Shown here: in pieces, positions 1 through 9,146 of the stretch
Numbering within the stretch: the stretch's first letter is position 1
Layout of the letters: each line of letters begins with the position of its first letter
NCBI RefSeq assembly: GCF_023091865.1
Contig: NZ_JAHXDI010000001.1
Coordinates: 744,001-808,000, forward strand
DNA length: 64,000 nucleotides
DNA from: Chromohalobacter moromii
GTDB lineage: Bacteria; Pseudomonadota; Gammaproteobacteria; Pseudomonadales; Halomonadaceae
Reading direction: 5' to 3'
The notes under the pieces: model-generated
Databases searched by the model: none
What the model saw: the letters and a program-made list of their open reading frames with translations, nothing else
What the model was told of the DNA's origin: nothing
Position numbers and translations under genes: made by a program

Positions 1-275
1 ATGACGTCGCCGAAGGTCAGCACGCCACCGGTACGCACCAGTAGCGCGATTAGGCTGCCGAACAGCCCGCAGACCAGGATGATCCATGTCACGGTGTCGT
101 TGCCGAGCACCGTGAGCAACGTGTCGGAAGCCTGGGTCACCACGCTGGTCGGATCGATCATCAACATGCCGACCAGGGCGCCGGTCATCAGCGACTCGAT
201 GGTGCGGCGGGTGACGATGGCCATGATCAGCACAATCAGGGTGGGGAACAGGCTCCAGAGTCCGTAAGTGTCCAT
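1..275 (-). CDS. NhaC-family Na+/H+ antiporter, N-terminal part (runs off window)
   Basis: Only the first ~91 codons are in the window; the gene continues beyond base 1. The reverse strand reads MDTYGLWSLFPTLIVLIMAI and continues as alternating hydrophobic helices (about residues 8-24, 29-45, 62-82) with short charged loops, as expected for an inner-membrane transporter. The pattern TRRTIESLMTGALVG after the first helix resembles the start of NhaC-type Na+/H+ antiporters (Pfam 03553). ATG at 273-275 is preceded by an AAGAG-like ribosome site. It is transcribed leftward, away from an aminotransferase gene on the same strand. Antiport of sodium against protons or a sodium-coupled organic substrate is inferred from the family; the truncated sequence cannot separate these. 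Confidence 0.65.
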   Translation of the reverse strand, partial: MDTYGLWSLFPTLIVLIMAIVTRRTIESLMTGALVGMLMIDPTSVVTQASDTLLTVLGNDTVTWIILVCGLFGSLIALLVRTGGVLTFGDV

Positions 276-409
276 GTCATACTCTTTTGTGATTGTGGTG
301 TCGGGGATCGAGCCCGTGGTTGGACCTCGGCAGGCCGCCCTGTTCGAAGGCGCGTTAAACCCTTCCATGGGCGCTATATTCGCCCCCATGGCGAATGCCC
401 TTCTGACGG

Positions 410-445
410 ACGACCTGCCACGGCTGCTCCCATCGGGCAGGTCGT
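410..445 (-). terminator. Hairpin just downstream of the aminotransferase gene
   Basis: Perfect 10-bp inverted repeat ACGACCTGCC (410-419) / GGCAGGTCGT (436-445), starting 11 bases past the stop of the leftward aminotransferase gene. No T-run follows on the minus strand, so it may act in RNA 3'-end stabilisation or factor-assisted termination rather than as a classic intrinsic terminator. Confidence 0.45.
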
Positions 446-455
446 GAAGGCGCTT

Positions 456-1853
456 TTACAGGTAGCCGTCGGCCTTGAGGGTCGCTGTCGTGGCGGTCAG
501 CGCGGCGTCGAGGATATCCACCACGCGGTCGACGGTTTCCCGCGTCCAGATCAGCGGGGGCGACACGATGTTGAGGTGTCCGACCGGGCGAATGATCAGA
601 CCGCGCTGCTGTGCCTCGAAGGCGACTCGGTCGCCCACGCGTGCCTCCACCGGGAAGAGCGCCTTGGTCTGCTTGTCGGCGACGTTTTCGAGACACATCA
701 TGAAATGGCTGCCGCGCACGTCGCCCACCGTGGCGTGTTGCGACAACGATGCCAGGCGTTCCTCGAGATAGGGGCCCACCTCGCGCACGTTTTCGCAGAT
801 CCCCTCGCGCTCGATGATCTCGATATTCTTGAGTGCCGCCGCGCAGCTCACCGGGTGCCCGGAATAGGTGAAGCCGGTGCTCAGTACGCCACCCGGTCCC
901 TGCGGGATGGACAGCACGTCGTAGAGCGCGTCGGAGATCAGCGTCGCGCCCAGCGGCGCATAGCCGGACGACAGCCCCTTGGCGCAGTTGATGATATCGG
1001 GTTGGGTCTCGTACATCGCCTCGGAGGCGAAGAAGTGCCCCAGGCGACCGAAACCGGTCACGACCTCGTCGGCGATGTAAAGGATGTCGTTGGCGCGACA
1101 CACCGCCTGCATGCGCTTGTGATAGTCCCTCGGTGCCACCAGCACGCCGCCGGCGCCCATGATCGGCTCGGCGATGAAGGCGGCGATGTTGTCGGCGCCG
1201 ATCTCGGCGACGGTGTCCTCGAACTCCCGGACCAGTTGGTCGCAGTAGTCGGCCTCGCTCATCCCGTCGGGGCGCCGATAGCAATTGGCCTCGCTCAGAT
1301 GAGTGACCAGGTGATCGAGGGTGTCGAAGTCCCAGTTGTTGCTGGCGATGCCGGTCAGGGTGGAGGCGAGGTAGGTGGTGCCGTGGTAGGCGTTGTTGCG
1401 TGAAATGATGCGCTTCTTGGCCGGCTTGCCGAGGCGGTTGAAGTAGTAATGCACCAGGCGGATGGTGGCGTCGTTGGCCGTCGAGCCGCCGCAGCTGTAG
1501 AAGACGTGGTTGAGGTGCGCGGGGGCGAGCTCGGCCAGCCTGGCGGAAAGCTCGGCGGCCGGGGCGTTGGACAGGTTGTTGAAGGTCGAGAAGTAGGCCA
1601 TGCGGGTGGCCTGATCGGCCATCGCCTCGCCGATCTCGCGGCGGCCGTGACCGACGTTGACGCACCACAGCCCGGCGATGCCGTCGATGAAACGGTTGCC
1701 CTTGGCATCCTGGACGTAGATGCCGTCGCTGTCGGTGATCAGGTCGCAGCCCCCCTCGTGAAAGGTGCTGAAGTCGGTGAACGGGTGGATGAAGTGATCC
1801 TTGTCTTTCTGCCACAGCGCTTGGGCATCGTGGGCACGGGTCTCGATGGTCAT
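456..1853 (-). CDS. Class III (omega) PLP-dependent aminotransferase, polyamine or omega-amino-acid:pyruvate type
   Basis: 465 aa. It should move a terminal amino group from a diamine or omega-amino acid to pyruvate or another keto acid, giving an aldehyde. The PLP-binding lysine is Lys292 in AKGLSSGYAP, the ring-nitrogen aspartate is Asp262 in ADEVVTGFGR, and the phosphate-cup region is YSCGGSTAN (about 119-127). Length and layout match SpuC-like putrescine:pyruvate and beta-alanine/omega-amino-acid aminotransferases. The start at 1851-1853 (MTIETRAHD) was chosen because the family begins about there; the frame stays open upstream to 3323 only because it lies antisense to the GC-rich amidohydrolase gene. 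It is divergent from that gene and near an aldehyde dehydrogenase and polyamine genes, so an aldehyde product would be oxidised next door. The exact substrate is unknown. Confidence 0.88.
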   Translation of the reverse strand: MTIETRAHDAQALWQKDKDHFIHPFTDFSTFHEGGCDLITDSDGIYVQDAKGNRFIDGIAGLWCVNVGHGRREIGEAMADQATRMAYFSTFNNLSNAPAAELSARLAELAPAHLNHVFYSCGGSTANDATIRLVHYYFNRLGKPAKKRIISRNNAYHGTTYLASTLTGIASNNWDFDTLDHLVTHLSEANCYRRPDGMSEADYCDQLVREFEDTVAEIGADNIAAFIAEPIMGAGGVLVAPRDYHKRMQAVCRANDILYIADEVVTGFGRLGHFFASEAMYETQPDIINCAKGLSSGYAPLGATLISDALYDVLSIPQGPGGVLSTGFTYSGHPVSCAAALKNIEIIEREGICENVREVGPYLEERLASLSQHATVGDVRGSHFMMCLENVADKQTKALFPVEARVGDRVAFEAQQRGLIIRPVGHLNIVSPPLIWTRETVDRVVDILDAALTATTATLKADGYL

Positions 1854-1968
1854 GGTGTCGTCTCGCACGTTGAAAGCGGTCAGTGCCGGGATGGGTGGCC
1901 GCGATGAGTCGTCGTTGTGATACGTCGTTGCGTTCGCAAAGAGACTAGCGAGGAAGGGTAGGGCGGGA

Positions 1969-1990
1969 ATATATCCTGATAGGGGTATAT
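1969..1990. promoter_or_regulatory. Imperfect palindrome in the aminotransferase/amidohydrolase divergent promoter
   Basis: ATATATCC (1969-1976), 6-base spacer, GGGTATAT (1983-1990). Read on the minus strand it contains GATATACCCC, the same 10-mer found at 14101-14110 in front of the leftward polyamine cluster. Its place between two divergent genes and its partner site suggest an operator for a shared regulator, most simply the LuxR-type protein encoded at 4962-5786. That link is inference. Confidence 0.45.
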
Positions 1991-2060
1991 CGCAACGACC
2001 CGGGAGCCGCCTAATGTGTTCCATGACCCAAACACCTGACAAGCACAAAGGGGAGACTTC

Positions 2061-3299
2061 ATGGCGGTTTCCATTGACGGCCAACGGCTGTGGGACAGTC
2101 TGATGGCGATGGCCGAGATCGGCCCGACCGAAAACGGTGGTAGTTGTCGCCTGGCCTTGACGCCGGAAGATGCCGCCGGACGACGCCTGCTGCTCGACTG
2201 GTGCGAGGCGCTCGGTTGTACCTGGCAGGTCGATCGCGTCGGCAACCTCTTCATCCGCCGCGCCGGCCAGCGCGACGATCTCGCGCCGGTGGCCATGGGG
2301 AGTCATCTGGACACCCAGCCCAAGGGCGGTCGCTTCGACGGCATTCTCGGCGTTCTGGGCGGACTCGAAGTGCTGCGCACACTCGCGGACCGCGACATCG
2401 TCACCGAGCGGCCGCTGGTACTGGTGGTCTGGACCAACGAGGAAGGCAGCCGTTTCGCGCCGGCCATGGTCGCTTCCGGTACCTATGCCGGTGCGTTCAG
2501 CGTCGTGTCGACCCTGGCCCGTGAGGACCGCGACGGCGTGACGTTCGGCGAGGCTCTCGAGGCCTGCGGTTATGCCGGCGAATCGCCGGTCGGCGAGCCG
2601 CGTCTGGACAGCTTCTTCGAGCTGCACATCGAACAGGGCCCGGTGCTCGAGGAAGAAGGCGAGACCATCGGCGTGGTGACCGGTGTCCAGGGCATGCGCT
2701 GGTTCGACGTGACGCTTGCGGGGCAGTCGGCCCATGCCGGTCCCACCCCCATGCGTTATCGGCGTGATGCCCTGGCCGCGGCGGCGCGTCTGATCGACCG
2801 GCTGCAGGCCCATGCGCTGGCCGACGCAAGCGGCGACACCAAGGTGACCTGCGGCTGCCTGGAGATCGTGTCCGCGTCTCGCAATGTGGTGCCAGGCGAC
2901 GTCAAGCTCACCATCGACCTGCGCCATGTGGTAGAGAACGAACTCGACGCATTGCAGGCGTATTTCGAGGGACTGCTCAGCGAAGTGGGCGAGACCTGCG
3001 GCGTCACGGTGACCCAGGAGCGGATCTGGGCCTCGCCGGTGGTCGAGTTCGCCCCCGAATGCGTCGCTGCGGTGGAACGCGGCGCCCGTGAGCAGGGGCT
3101 GAAATACCGTCGCATGATGAGCGGTGCCGGTCATGATGCCGTCTATGTGTCGCGGGTCGCGCCGACGGCCATGATCTTCGTGCCCTGCCGCGACGGCATC
3201 AGCCACAACGAGGCCGAATACGCCACGCCGGAAGACTGTGCTGCAGGCACGCAAGTGCTCTGCGATGCGATTCTTGAACGCGCCAACCGTGCATCCTGA
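2061..3299 (+). CDS. Zn-dependent hydantoinase/carbamoylase-family amidohydrolase (M20 fold)
   Basis: 412 aa, the usual length for N-carbamoyl-L-amino-acid hydrolase, beta-ureidopropionase and allantoate amidohydrolase relatives. Dinuclear-metal ligands are visible: His82 and Asp84 region (SHLDTQ), Asp93 (RFDGILG), Glu127/Glu128 (NEEGSRF), His189 (HIEQGP) and His382 (SHNEAE); His225 (QSAHAGPTP) lies in the lid/dimerisation domain. It should hydrolyse an N-carbamoyl or related amide and release an amino acid, CO2 and ammonia. The start has an AGGGGAGA ribosome site. It is 15 bases upstream of an aldehyde dehydrogenase, so the two are probably co-transcribed. The substrate cannot be chosen from sequence alone; an N-carbamoyl amino acid or ureido compound fits best. 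Confidence 0.85.
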   Translation: MAVSIDGQRLWDSLMAMAEIGPTENGGSCRLALTPEDAAGRRLLLDWCEALGCTWQVDRVGNLFIRRAGQRDDLAPVAMGSHLDTQPKGGRFDGILGVLGGLEVLRTLADRDIVTERPLVLVVWTNEEGSRFAPAMVASGTYAGAFSVVSTLAREDRDGVTFGEALEACGYAGESPVGEPRLDSFFELHIEQGPVLEEEGETIGVVTGVQGMRWFDVTLAGQSAHAGPTPMRYRRDALAAAARLIDRLQAHALADASGDTKVTCGCLEIVSASRNVVPGDVKLTIDLRHVVENELDALQAYFEGLLSEVGETCGVTVTQERIWASPVVEFAPECVAAVERGAREQGLKYRRMMSGAGHDAVYVSRVAPTAMIFVPCRDGISHNEAEYATPEDCAAGTQVLCDAILERANRAS

Positions 3300-3314
3300 T
3301 ACTGGGAGAACAAC

Positions 3315-4850
3315 ATGACTCACTCCACCCCTTCAAACCCCGTCACTCACGCCGATTGGCAGGCCCTGGCCGAGCACCTGACTGTCGAAGCAGGCCTCGA
3401 GGCGCGTGCCTATATCGATGACACCTTCGTCGATGCCGTCGATGGCGCGACATTCATCACGCTCAATCCGGCCACTGGCGAGACGCTCGCCGAAGTGGCC
3501 AGTTGCGATGCGGCCGACGCCGAGACGGCGGTGTCGGCGGCGCGGCGTACCTTCGAAGACGGCACGTGGTCGCGTTCGTCACCGGGCGAACGCAAGGCCG
3601 TGCTGCTGCGTCTGGCCGACCTGATGGAGGCGCACAAGCACGAGCTGGCACTGCTCGACAGCCTGGACATGGGGAAGCCGGTATCGAGTGCCATGGGCGA
3701 CATGGCCGGTGCCATCGGTTGCATTCGTCACCATGCCGAGTCCATCGACAAGCTCTATGGTGAAATCGCGCCCACCGGCGAGGATAGCCTGGGGCTGGTT
3801 CTGCGCGAGCCGCTGGGTGTGGTGGCGTCGATCGTGCCCTGGAACTTCCCGTTGATGATGACGGCCTGGAAGATCGGCCCGGCGCTGGCGGCTGGCAACA
3901 GTGTCATCCTCAAGCCTTCGGAAAAATCACCGCTTTCGGCGTTGCGCCTCGCCCAGCTGACGCGCGAAGCCGGCTTGCCGCGCGGCGTTTTTCAGGTTCT
4001 GCCCGGCTTCGGTCATACCGTGGGCAAGGCCTTGGCATTGTCCATGGGGGTCGACTGTCTGGCCTTTACCGGCTCCACCGGAGTCGGCAAGCAATTGATG
4101 CAGTACGCCGGTCAGTCGAATCTCAAGAAGGTCTTTCTGGAGTGTGGCGGCAAGAGTCCGAATCTCGTCTTCGCCGACTGCAAGGACCTGGATCGCGTGG
4201 CCGAACACGCTGCCGCCGCGATCTTCCACAATCAGGGCGAGGTGTGCATCGCCGGCTCGCGCCTGCTGGTCGAGAACAGCATTCGTGAGCGTTTCGTCGG
4301 CAAGGTACTGGCCGCCGCCGAACGCATGCAGCCCGGCGACCCGTTGGATCCGGCGAGCTTCATGGGCGCGATGGTCGATCAGACCCAGTATCAACGCGTA
4401 CTCGACTACATCCGCCAGGGGGTCGAAGAAGGCGCGACGCTACGTGCCGGCGGCCAGGCCCTGAATGTCGAAGGGATCAATGGCCAGGGCCTGTTCATCG
4501 GTCCGACGGTGTTCGATGGCGTCACCGACGCCATGACCATCGGTCGGGAGGAAATATTCGGCCCGGTATTGGCGGTGTTCGGCTTCGACACCGAGGAGGA
4601 GGCCGTACGTCTAGCCAACGACAGCGACTACGGCCTGGCGGCGGGCCTGTGGAGTCAGGACATCGATCGCATCATGCGCGTCACCCGTCGGTTGCGCTCG
4701 GGCCAGGTCTTCGTCAATAACTGGGCGGATATGGACCAGACGGTCCCCTTCGGCGGCGTCAAGCAGTCCGGAAACGGTCGTGACAAGTCCCACCATTCGC
4801 TGGAGGAATACTCCGATCTCAAGACCGTCTGGATGACGCTCGCCACCTGA
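3315..4850 (+). CDS. puuC: NAD(P)+-dependent aldehyde dehydrogenase, PuuC-like
   Basis: 511 aa. It oxidises an aliphatic amino-aldehyde to its acid. Hallmarks are the cofactor loop FTGSTGVGK (about 251-259), the general base Glu276 in LECGGKSPN, and the nucleophile Cys311 in GEVCIAGSR. Length and motifs match gamma-glutamyl-gamma-aminobutyraldehyde dehydrogenase and related omega-aminoaldehyde dehydrogenases (E. coli PuuC is about 495 aa). It sits 15 bases after the amidohydrolase gene and converges on the LuxR regulator of the polyamine cluster. Function in polyamine or amine breakdown is inferred from these neighbours: both the transaminase at 456 and the PuuB-like oxidases would yield aldehydes for it. 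The symbol marks likeness, not proven orthology. Confidence 0.87.
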   Translation: MTHSTPSNPVTHADWQALAEHLTVEAGLEARAYIDDTFVDAVDGATFITLNPATGETLAEVASCDAADAETAVSAARRTFEDGTWSRSSPGERKAVLLRLADLMEAHKHELALLDSLDMGKPVSSAMGDMAGAIGCIRHHAESIDKLYGEIAPTGEDSLGLVLREPLGVVASIVPWNFPLMMTAWKIGPALAAGNSVILKPSEKSPLSALRLAQLTREAGLPRGVFQVLPGFGHTVGKALALSMGVDCLAFTGSTGVGKQLMQYAGQSNLKKVFLECGGKSPNLVFADCKDLDRVAEHAAAAIFHNQGEVCIAGSRLLVENSIRERFVGKVLAAAERMQPGDPLDPASFMGAMVDQTQYQRVLDYIRQGVEEGATLRAGGQALNVEGINGQGLFIGPTVFDGVTDAMTIGREEIFGPVLAVFGFDTEEEAVRLANDSDYGLAAGLWSQDIDRIMRVTRRLRSGQVFVNNWADMDQTVPFGGVKQSGNGRDKSHHSLEEYSDLKTVWMTLAT

Positions 4851-4961
4851 GCGCCGTCCACGCCATGCATCAGGGCGGGAGCATCGGCTCGTTCGTGGAG
4901 GCAGGCCGGCCCAAGGAAGGGCACCCTCAGGGCGATATGGCTGGGTTCGGGTTGAAGTCTA

Positions 4962-5786
4962 CTATCCCGCCTGCTGCCGCGAGACCATCGCCACGTGATC
5001 TAGGAAAAGCCGGAAGAGCTGTGACTGGCTGGAAACCTCGAGGCGTTGGTAGACATGCTTGCGATGGACCTTGACGGTACCATCGCTGATGCCCAGCTGG
5101 CGGGCCGCCGATTTGGTGGAGTGCCCGGCCAGCAGCAGGCGCACGATGTCCCGTTCACGTGCCGTCAGGCGTTCCCGCCCGAAGCTGTCGAAGGCTTCCT
5201 CCACCGGTTCCCGCTCGGCCAGGCATTGGTGGAAGCGGTGTTCCTGCCACTTCCAGTATTCCCCTAGCAGCACTTCCAGTACCGGCGAGATATGGCGTAA
5301 CGCCAGCATATCCCGGCGGGTGATCCGTGGGGCATCGTCGCGAAACCCCAGTGACACCACCATGACGACGTCAGTGTCGACCCTGGCGAACAAGCCGATC
5401 TCGTCGGTGAGCCCCAGGGCGCGATAGTAATGATGATAGTAGTCGCTGTTCTCGAAACGGTCCGGAGCTAGCTCACGCAGCCGGTGTGCGCCACTTTCTA
5501 GCCCGTCATAGACGGCCTTGAAGAAAGGGTCCAGCAGAAAGGCCTGGTTCAAATAGCGTTCGATGCCTTGTTGGCGCTGGGTTGCGGGGTAATTGTCGTG
5601 AATCAGCAGCGGCCGTCGTTGTCCTTTATAGGTGTTGATCAGGATGGTGTCGAAACCGACCAGCTCGCGCAGCGTCTGCTCCAGCAGGAGTGGAAAGCCG
5701 CTGCTGGCGACGCCTTGGAACAGGCGGGCCAGATGATGGTGCCAGGCCAGGCTGGCTGAATTGGCGAGGTGATCGGTCGGTGTCAC
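4962..5786 (-). CDS. LuxR-family transcriptional regulator of the polyamine cluster
   Basis: 274 aa. The C-terminal LuxR/GerE helix-turn-helix spans about residues 207-262 (LTARERDIVRLLLAGHST, then QLGISDGTVKVHRKHV as recognition region). The N-terminal ~190 residues have no recognisable phospho-receiver motif and probably form a ligand-sensing domain. Translation appears to start at GTG (5784-5786), 11 bases after the stop of the PuuA-like gene, so it is the last gene of the leftward cluster. It is a good candidate to control that cluster and the divergent aminotransferase/amidohydrolase genes through the shared palindromes at 14102-14121 and 1969-1990. Whether it activates or represses cannot be told. 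Confidence 0.8.
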   Translation of the reverse strand: MTPTDHLANSASLAWHHHLARLFQGVASSGFPLLLEQTLRELVGFDTILINTYKGQRRPLLIHDNYPATQRQQGIERYLNQAFLLDPFFKAVYDGLESGAHRLRELAPDRFENSDYYHHYYRALGLTDEIGLFARVDTDVVMVVSLGFRDDAPRITRRDMLALRHISPVLEVLLGEYWKWQEHRFHQCLAEREPVEEAFDSFGRERLTARERDIVRLLLAGHSTKSAARQLGISDGTVKVHRKHVYQRLEVSSQSQLFRLFLDHVAMVSRQQAG

Positions 5787-5797
5787 GAAAAATCAGC

Positions 5798-7165
5798 CTA
5801 GACTCTGAGCAGAAGGTGTTCGCGCTCCCAGGAGCTGATCACCTGGAAGTATTCGCGGTGTTCGGCGCGCTTGACTGCCAGGTAGCTGTTAGTGAAACGC
5901 TCGCCGAGAACCTCGGCCAGTGGCTGACAAGCGCTCAGCATATCCAGCGCCGGACGGATATCGTCAGGCAGTGTGTGGCCGCCGGACCAAGCCGACCCAA
6001 TCATCGGTGGACGTGGCTCGAGCTGGCCGAGCATGCCGAGATAGCCGCAGGCCAGCGAGGCTGCCATGACCAGATAAGGATTGGCATCGGCCCCCGCCAG
6101 GCGGTTCTCGACCCGCGTTGCCTCGGGCGTCGAGACCGGCACCCGCAGGCCCACCGTGCGGTTGTCGGTACCCCACTCGACGTTGGTCGGCGCCGAGCCG
6201 CTGGTCTCGGTGCGCATCAGCCGACGGTAGGAGTTGACGTTGGGCGCTAACAGCGGCATGGCCGAGGGTAGGTATTGCTGTAGCCCGCCGATGAACTGCT
6301 GGAACAACCGGCTGGACTTGCCGTTTTCGCCAGCGAACAGGTTATCACCGGATTCGGCGTCCAACAGGCTCTGATGGAGATGCATCGAACTGCCGGGCTC
6401 ATTGGCCATCGGCTTGGCCATGAAGGTGGCGTACATGCCGTGACGGAGCGCCGTTTCGCGCAAGGCGCGCTTGAACATCACCACCTGATCGGCCAGCCGC
6501 AGGGGATCGCCGTGTTGGAAGTTGACCTCCATCTGCCCGGCACCTTCTTCGTGAATCAGGGTATCCAGGTCGAGGTTCATGGCATCGCAGTAGTCGTACA
6601 TTTCCTCGAAAAGCGGATCGAACTCGTTGACCGCATCGATGGAGAACGACTGCCGGCTGCTTTCCTGACGGCCGTTACGGCCGATCGGTGGCTCCAGAGG
6701 ATAGTCGGAGTCGGTGTTGGTCTTGACCAGAAAGAACTCGACCTCGGGCGCGACGATCGGCTTCCAGCCGCGCGCCTCGTAGAAGGATAGCACCCGCTTG
6801 AGCACGTGACGGGGGGAAAGTTCCACCGGCTCGCCGGTCAGGTAGTGGCAATCGTGGATGATCTGAGCGGTGGCATCATCGGCCCAGGGCACCAGGAAGA
6901 TAGCGTTGGGGTCGGGCACCAGCTCCATATCCCGCTCGGCGGGATTCCAGAAGTGGATATCATCGTCGTCGGGATAGCCTCCGGTGACGGTCTGGATGAA
7001 GATCGAGTCCGGCAGTCGTGGGCGACCACCGCCCAGGTACTTGCCGGCAGGCATGATCTTGCCCTTCAGGATGCCGGTGAGGTCGGTGACCAGACATTCG
7101 ACCTCGGTGATGCCGCGAGTCTGAAACCAGTCGTTGAAGTGGGGGTGTTCCTGACGGTTACTCAT
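5798..7165 (-). CDS. puuA: Glutamine-synthetase-fold gamma-glutamyl-polyamine ligase (PuuA-like)
   Basis: 455 aa. Members join glutamate to a mono- or polyamine with ATP hydrolysis, the first step of gamma-glutamylated polyamine breakdown. The metal- and substrate-binding core is visible in VAPEVEFFLVKT (about 137-148), EEGAGQMEVNF, and HLHQSL after PMANEPGSS; the ATP-side motif is YRRLMRTETSGSAPTNVEWG. It lacks the C-terminal Tyr-adenylation context of nitrogen-assimilating GlnA. The ATG at 7163-7165 has AAGGAAA upstream. It lies after a polyamine-type binding protein and before the LuxR regulator in one leftward cluster with two PuuB-like oxidases, which supports the PuuA assignment; the amine substrate remains open (putrescine, spermidine or ethanolamine-like amines). 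Confidence 0.85.
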   Translation of the reverse strand: MSNRQEHPHFNDWFQTRGITEVECLVTDLTGILKGKIMPAGKYLGGGRPRLPDSIFIQTVTGGYPDDDDIHFWNPAERDMELVPDPNAIFLVPWADDATAQIIHDCHYLTGEPVELSPRHVLKRVLSFYEARGWKPIVAPEVEFFLVKTNTDSDYPLEPPIGRNGRQESSRQSFSIDAVNEFDPLFEEMYDYCDAMNLDLDTLIHEEGAGQMEVNFQHGDPLRLADQVVMFKRALRETALRHGMYATFMAKPMANEPGSSMHLHQSLLDAESGDNLFAGENGKSSRLFQQFIGGLQQYLPSAMPLLAPNVNSYRRLMRTETSGSAPTNVEWGTDNRTVGLRVPVSTPEATRVENRLAGADANPYLVMAASLACGYLGMLGQLEPRPPMIGSAWSGGHTLPDDIRPALDMLSACQPLAEVLGERFTNSYLAVKRAEHREYFQVISSWEREHLLLRV

Positions 7166-7220
7166 TGGATTTCCTTGCTCTGCAGATGGGTCCCCGGCCG
7201 AGTGGCCGGGGCCTGTCGTT

Positions 7221-8288
7221 TCAGCGTGACTGGACCTCTGACCAAAACTGCTGGAAGACCTGCAGTTGTTCGCCCTCGAGACTGGGTGTGAAGTGCAGCC
7301 GTTGCATATCTTCCTCGGACGGCTGGATCGGGGGCTGGGTCAGTATGTCGTCGAGGTAGGGCTGAGCCGCCGCATTGGGGCTGGCGTAGTAGTTGTAGTT
7401 GGATAGCTGAGCGCCGATCTTGGCATCGAGGATGAAGTTGATGAACTTGTGGGCCAGATCGGGATGGGGCGCCTTGGAGGGGATCAGCATGGTGTCGACC
7501 CACATCTCGGTGCCTTCGTCGGGAATCATGAACTTGATGTTCTCGAAAGAATCCGGGTTTTCCTGGCGGTAGAAGAGGTAGTCGCCGTTGTAGCTCAAGG
7601 CGACGTGCGTCACGCCGCGCGCCAGTTGTTGCAGACTCGGCGTGCCGTCGACGAAGCCACTGAAGTTGCTGCGATTCTTGGTGTCGATCAGCAGTCTTGC
7701 AGCCTCCTTCCAGGCCTCGGTATCGGTACAGTCATAGCCGTGATTCAGGTACGCACAGGCGCCGCCCATGGTGACCTGTCCATCGCCCATCAGCGCGAAG
7801 GGATAGCTCGAGTTGGACTCGGGATCGAACATCAGCGACCAACTCTTGGGCGCGTCGGGGAACGTCTCGGCGTTATACACCAAGCCGGTCACCCCCCATT
7901 GGTAGGGTGCCGAATAGGTACTCTGCGGGTCATAACTAGGATTCTTGAACTGCTCCATGACATTGTCCAAGTTGGGAATCTTGGACTTGTCGAGCTTCTG
8001 CACCATGCCAGTCTCGATCAGCCGTGGCACGTAGTAGTTGGATGGTACGATGATGTCGTACTGCGACACCCCGCCGGCATTGAGTTTGGCGAACATCTCG
8101 GGTAGCGAGTTGTAGTAGTTCTGCACCACCTCGGCGTCGTATTTCTCCTCGAAGGCCGTGATGATCGCCGGGTCCATGTACTGGGTCCAGTTGAACAGAT
8201 ATAGCTTGTTGTCTTCCTGAGCCTGGACGCCGCTGGCCAGCAGCAGGCCTCCGAGTGTAGCGGCGATTCTTGTGGTCATTGTTTTCAT
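7221..8288 (-). CDS. potF: Periplasmic polyamine-binding protein of ABC transporter (PotF/SpuD-like)
   Basis: 355 aa. Residues 1 to about 23 form a signal peptide (MKTMTTRIAATLGGLLLASG then QAQ), and the mature protein starts with LYLFNWTQYMDP, the typical PotD/PotF/SpuD beginning in which Trp and Tyr help build the polyamine site. Other family marks are DIIVPSNYYVPRLIETGMV and PYQWGVTGLVYN. It would capture putrescine or spermidine in the periplasm for the permeases encoded just upstream in the same direction (60-base gap). A polyamine-like diamine or a related cation is the expected ligand. Confidence 0.88.
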   Translation of the reverse strand: MKTMTTRIAATLGGLLLASGVQAQEDNKLYLFNWTQYMDPAIITAFEEKYDAEVVQNYYNSLPEMFAKLNAGGVSQYDIIVPSNYYVPRLIETGMVQKLDKSKIPNLDNVMEQFKNPSYDPQSTYSAPYQWGVTGLVYNAETFPDAPKSWSLMFDPESNSSYPFALMGDGQVTMGGACAYLNHGYDCTDTEAWKEAARLLIDTKNRSNFSGFVDGTPSLQQLARGVTHVALSYNGDYLFYRQENPDSFENIKFMIPDEGTEMWVDTMLIPSKAPHPDLAHKFINFILDAKIGAQLSNYNYYASPNAAAQPYLDDILTQPPIQPSEEDMQRLHFTPSLEGEQLQVFQQFWSEVQSR

Positions 8289-8348
8289 CGTTTCGCTCTC
8301 CTTCGGTGCTACGTTTTGTTGGTGCTACATCGTTTTGACAGGAAGCGC

Positions 8349-9146
8349 CTAGCGGCGCCCCTGGCGGTTGAAAAGCATGCTGAATATGGCGGCCATGGCC
8401 ACCGCACCGATCATCAGGGTGGCAATCGCATTGATCTCGGGCGTCACTCCTTTCTTGATGGCGCTCCAGATATAGATCGGCAATGTGGCGCTCTCCGGTC
8501 CTGCCGTGAAGAAACTGATCACGAAGTCGTCGATCGATAGCGTAAACGACAAGAAGAAGGCGGAGATCAACGCTGGTTTGATGGTTGGCACCATGAAGTG
8601 CACCACGCGTTTGATCGGCGACGCGTAGAGGTCCTTGGCAGCCTCGAACAGTGTCGGGTCCAGGCCCACGAAGCGCGAGTAGACGATCAGTGCCACGAAA
8701 GGAATCTGGAACGTCACATGCGCGATGATCATGGTGCCGAGCCCTGGTTGCAGCAGGCCGGTCCAGTCATGGATCTGCACGAAGAAGGTCATCTCGGAGA
8801 TGCCGAAGACGATATCCGGCAGCACGATAGGCAGATAGATCAAGACGATCAGCCACCCCAGCTTGCGATGGCGATGACGATACATGCCGTAGCCAATCAG
8901 ACATCCAATCACCAGCGCTATGATCGAAGAACTCACCGCCAGTACCAGGCTGTTGCCGAAAGCATTGATAATCTGCTCGTTGCCGAACAGCCTGCGATAC
9001 CAAGCCAGCGAGAAGTTTTCGAAAACGGCTGTGCTGTTGGCTGAATTGAAGGAAAACAGCACGATCACGAACAGGGGGGCGTAGAGGAAGAACAGCGTCA
9101 CCCACCAGATACCCGCGAGACCGCGCGCAAGCGTTCGCTTTCTCAT
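8349..9146 (-). CDS. potI: Polyamine ABC transporter inner-membrane permease (PotI/PotC-like)
   Basis: 265 aa with about six membrane helices, the first at residues 13-33 (WVTLFFLYAPLFVIVLFSFN). The EAA loop that touches the ATPase is EAAKDLYASPIKRVVHFMVP. N-terminal and loop sequences match the PotC/PotI class of spermidine/putrescine permeases. Its ATG overlaps the stop of the other permease by 4 bases (9143-9146), so the two are translationally coupled and should form the membrane heterodimer. Confidence 0.88.
   Translation of the reverse strand: MRKRTLARGLAGIWWVTLFFLYAPLFVIVLFSFNSANSTAVFENFSLAWYRRLFGNEQIINAFGNSLVLAVSSSIIALVIGCLIGYGMYRHRHRKLGWLIVLIYLPIVLPDIVFGISEMTFFVQIHDWTGLLQPGLGTMIIAHVTFQIPFVALIVYSRFVGLDPTLFEAAKDLYASPIKRVVHFMVPTIKPALISAFFLSFTLSIDDFVISFFTAGPESATLPIYIWSAIKKGVTPEINAIATLMIGAVAMAAIFSMLFNRQGRR

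Noticed and set aside
2061-3299. Considered as allantoate amidohydrolase
   Set aside because: Same superfamily, but no purine-catabolism genes nearby; substrate left open.
456-3323. A 955-codon open frame on the minus strand
   Set aside because: Only 456-1853 shows protein-family character; the upstream half is antisense to the well-supported amidohydrolase gene and is open because of high GC third positions.
5798-7165. Considered as nitrogen-assimilation glutamine synthetase GlnA
   Set aside because: Sequence features and the polyamine neighbours match gamma-glutamyl-amine ligases.
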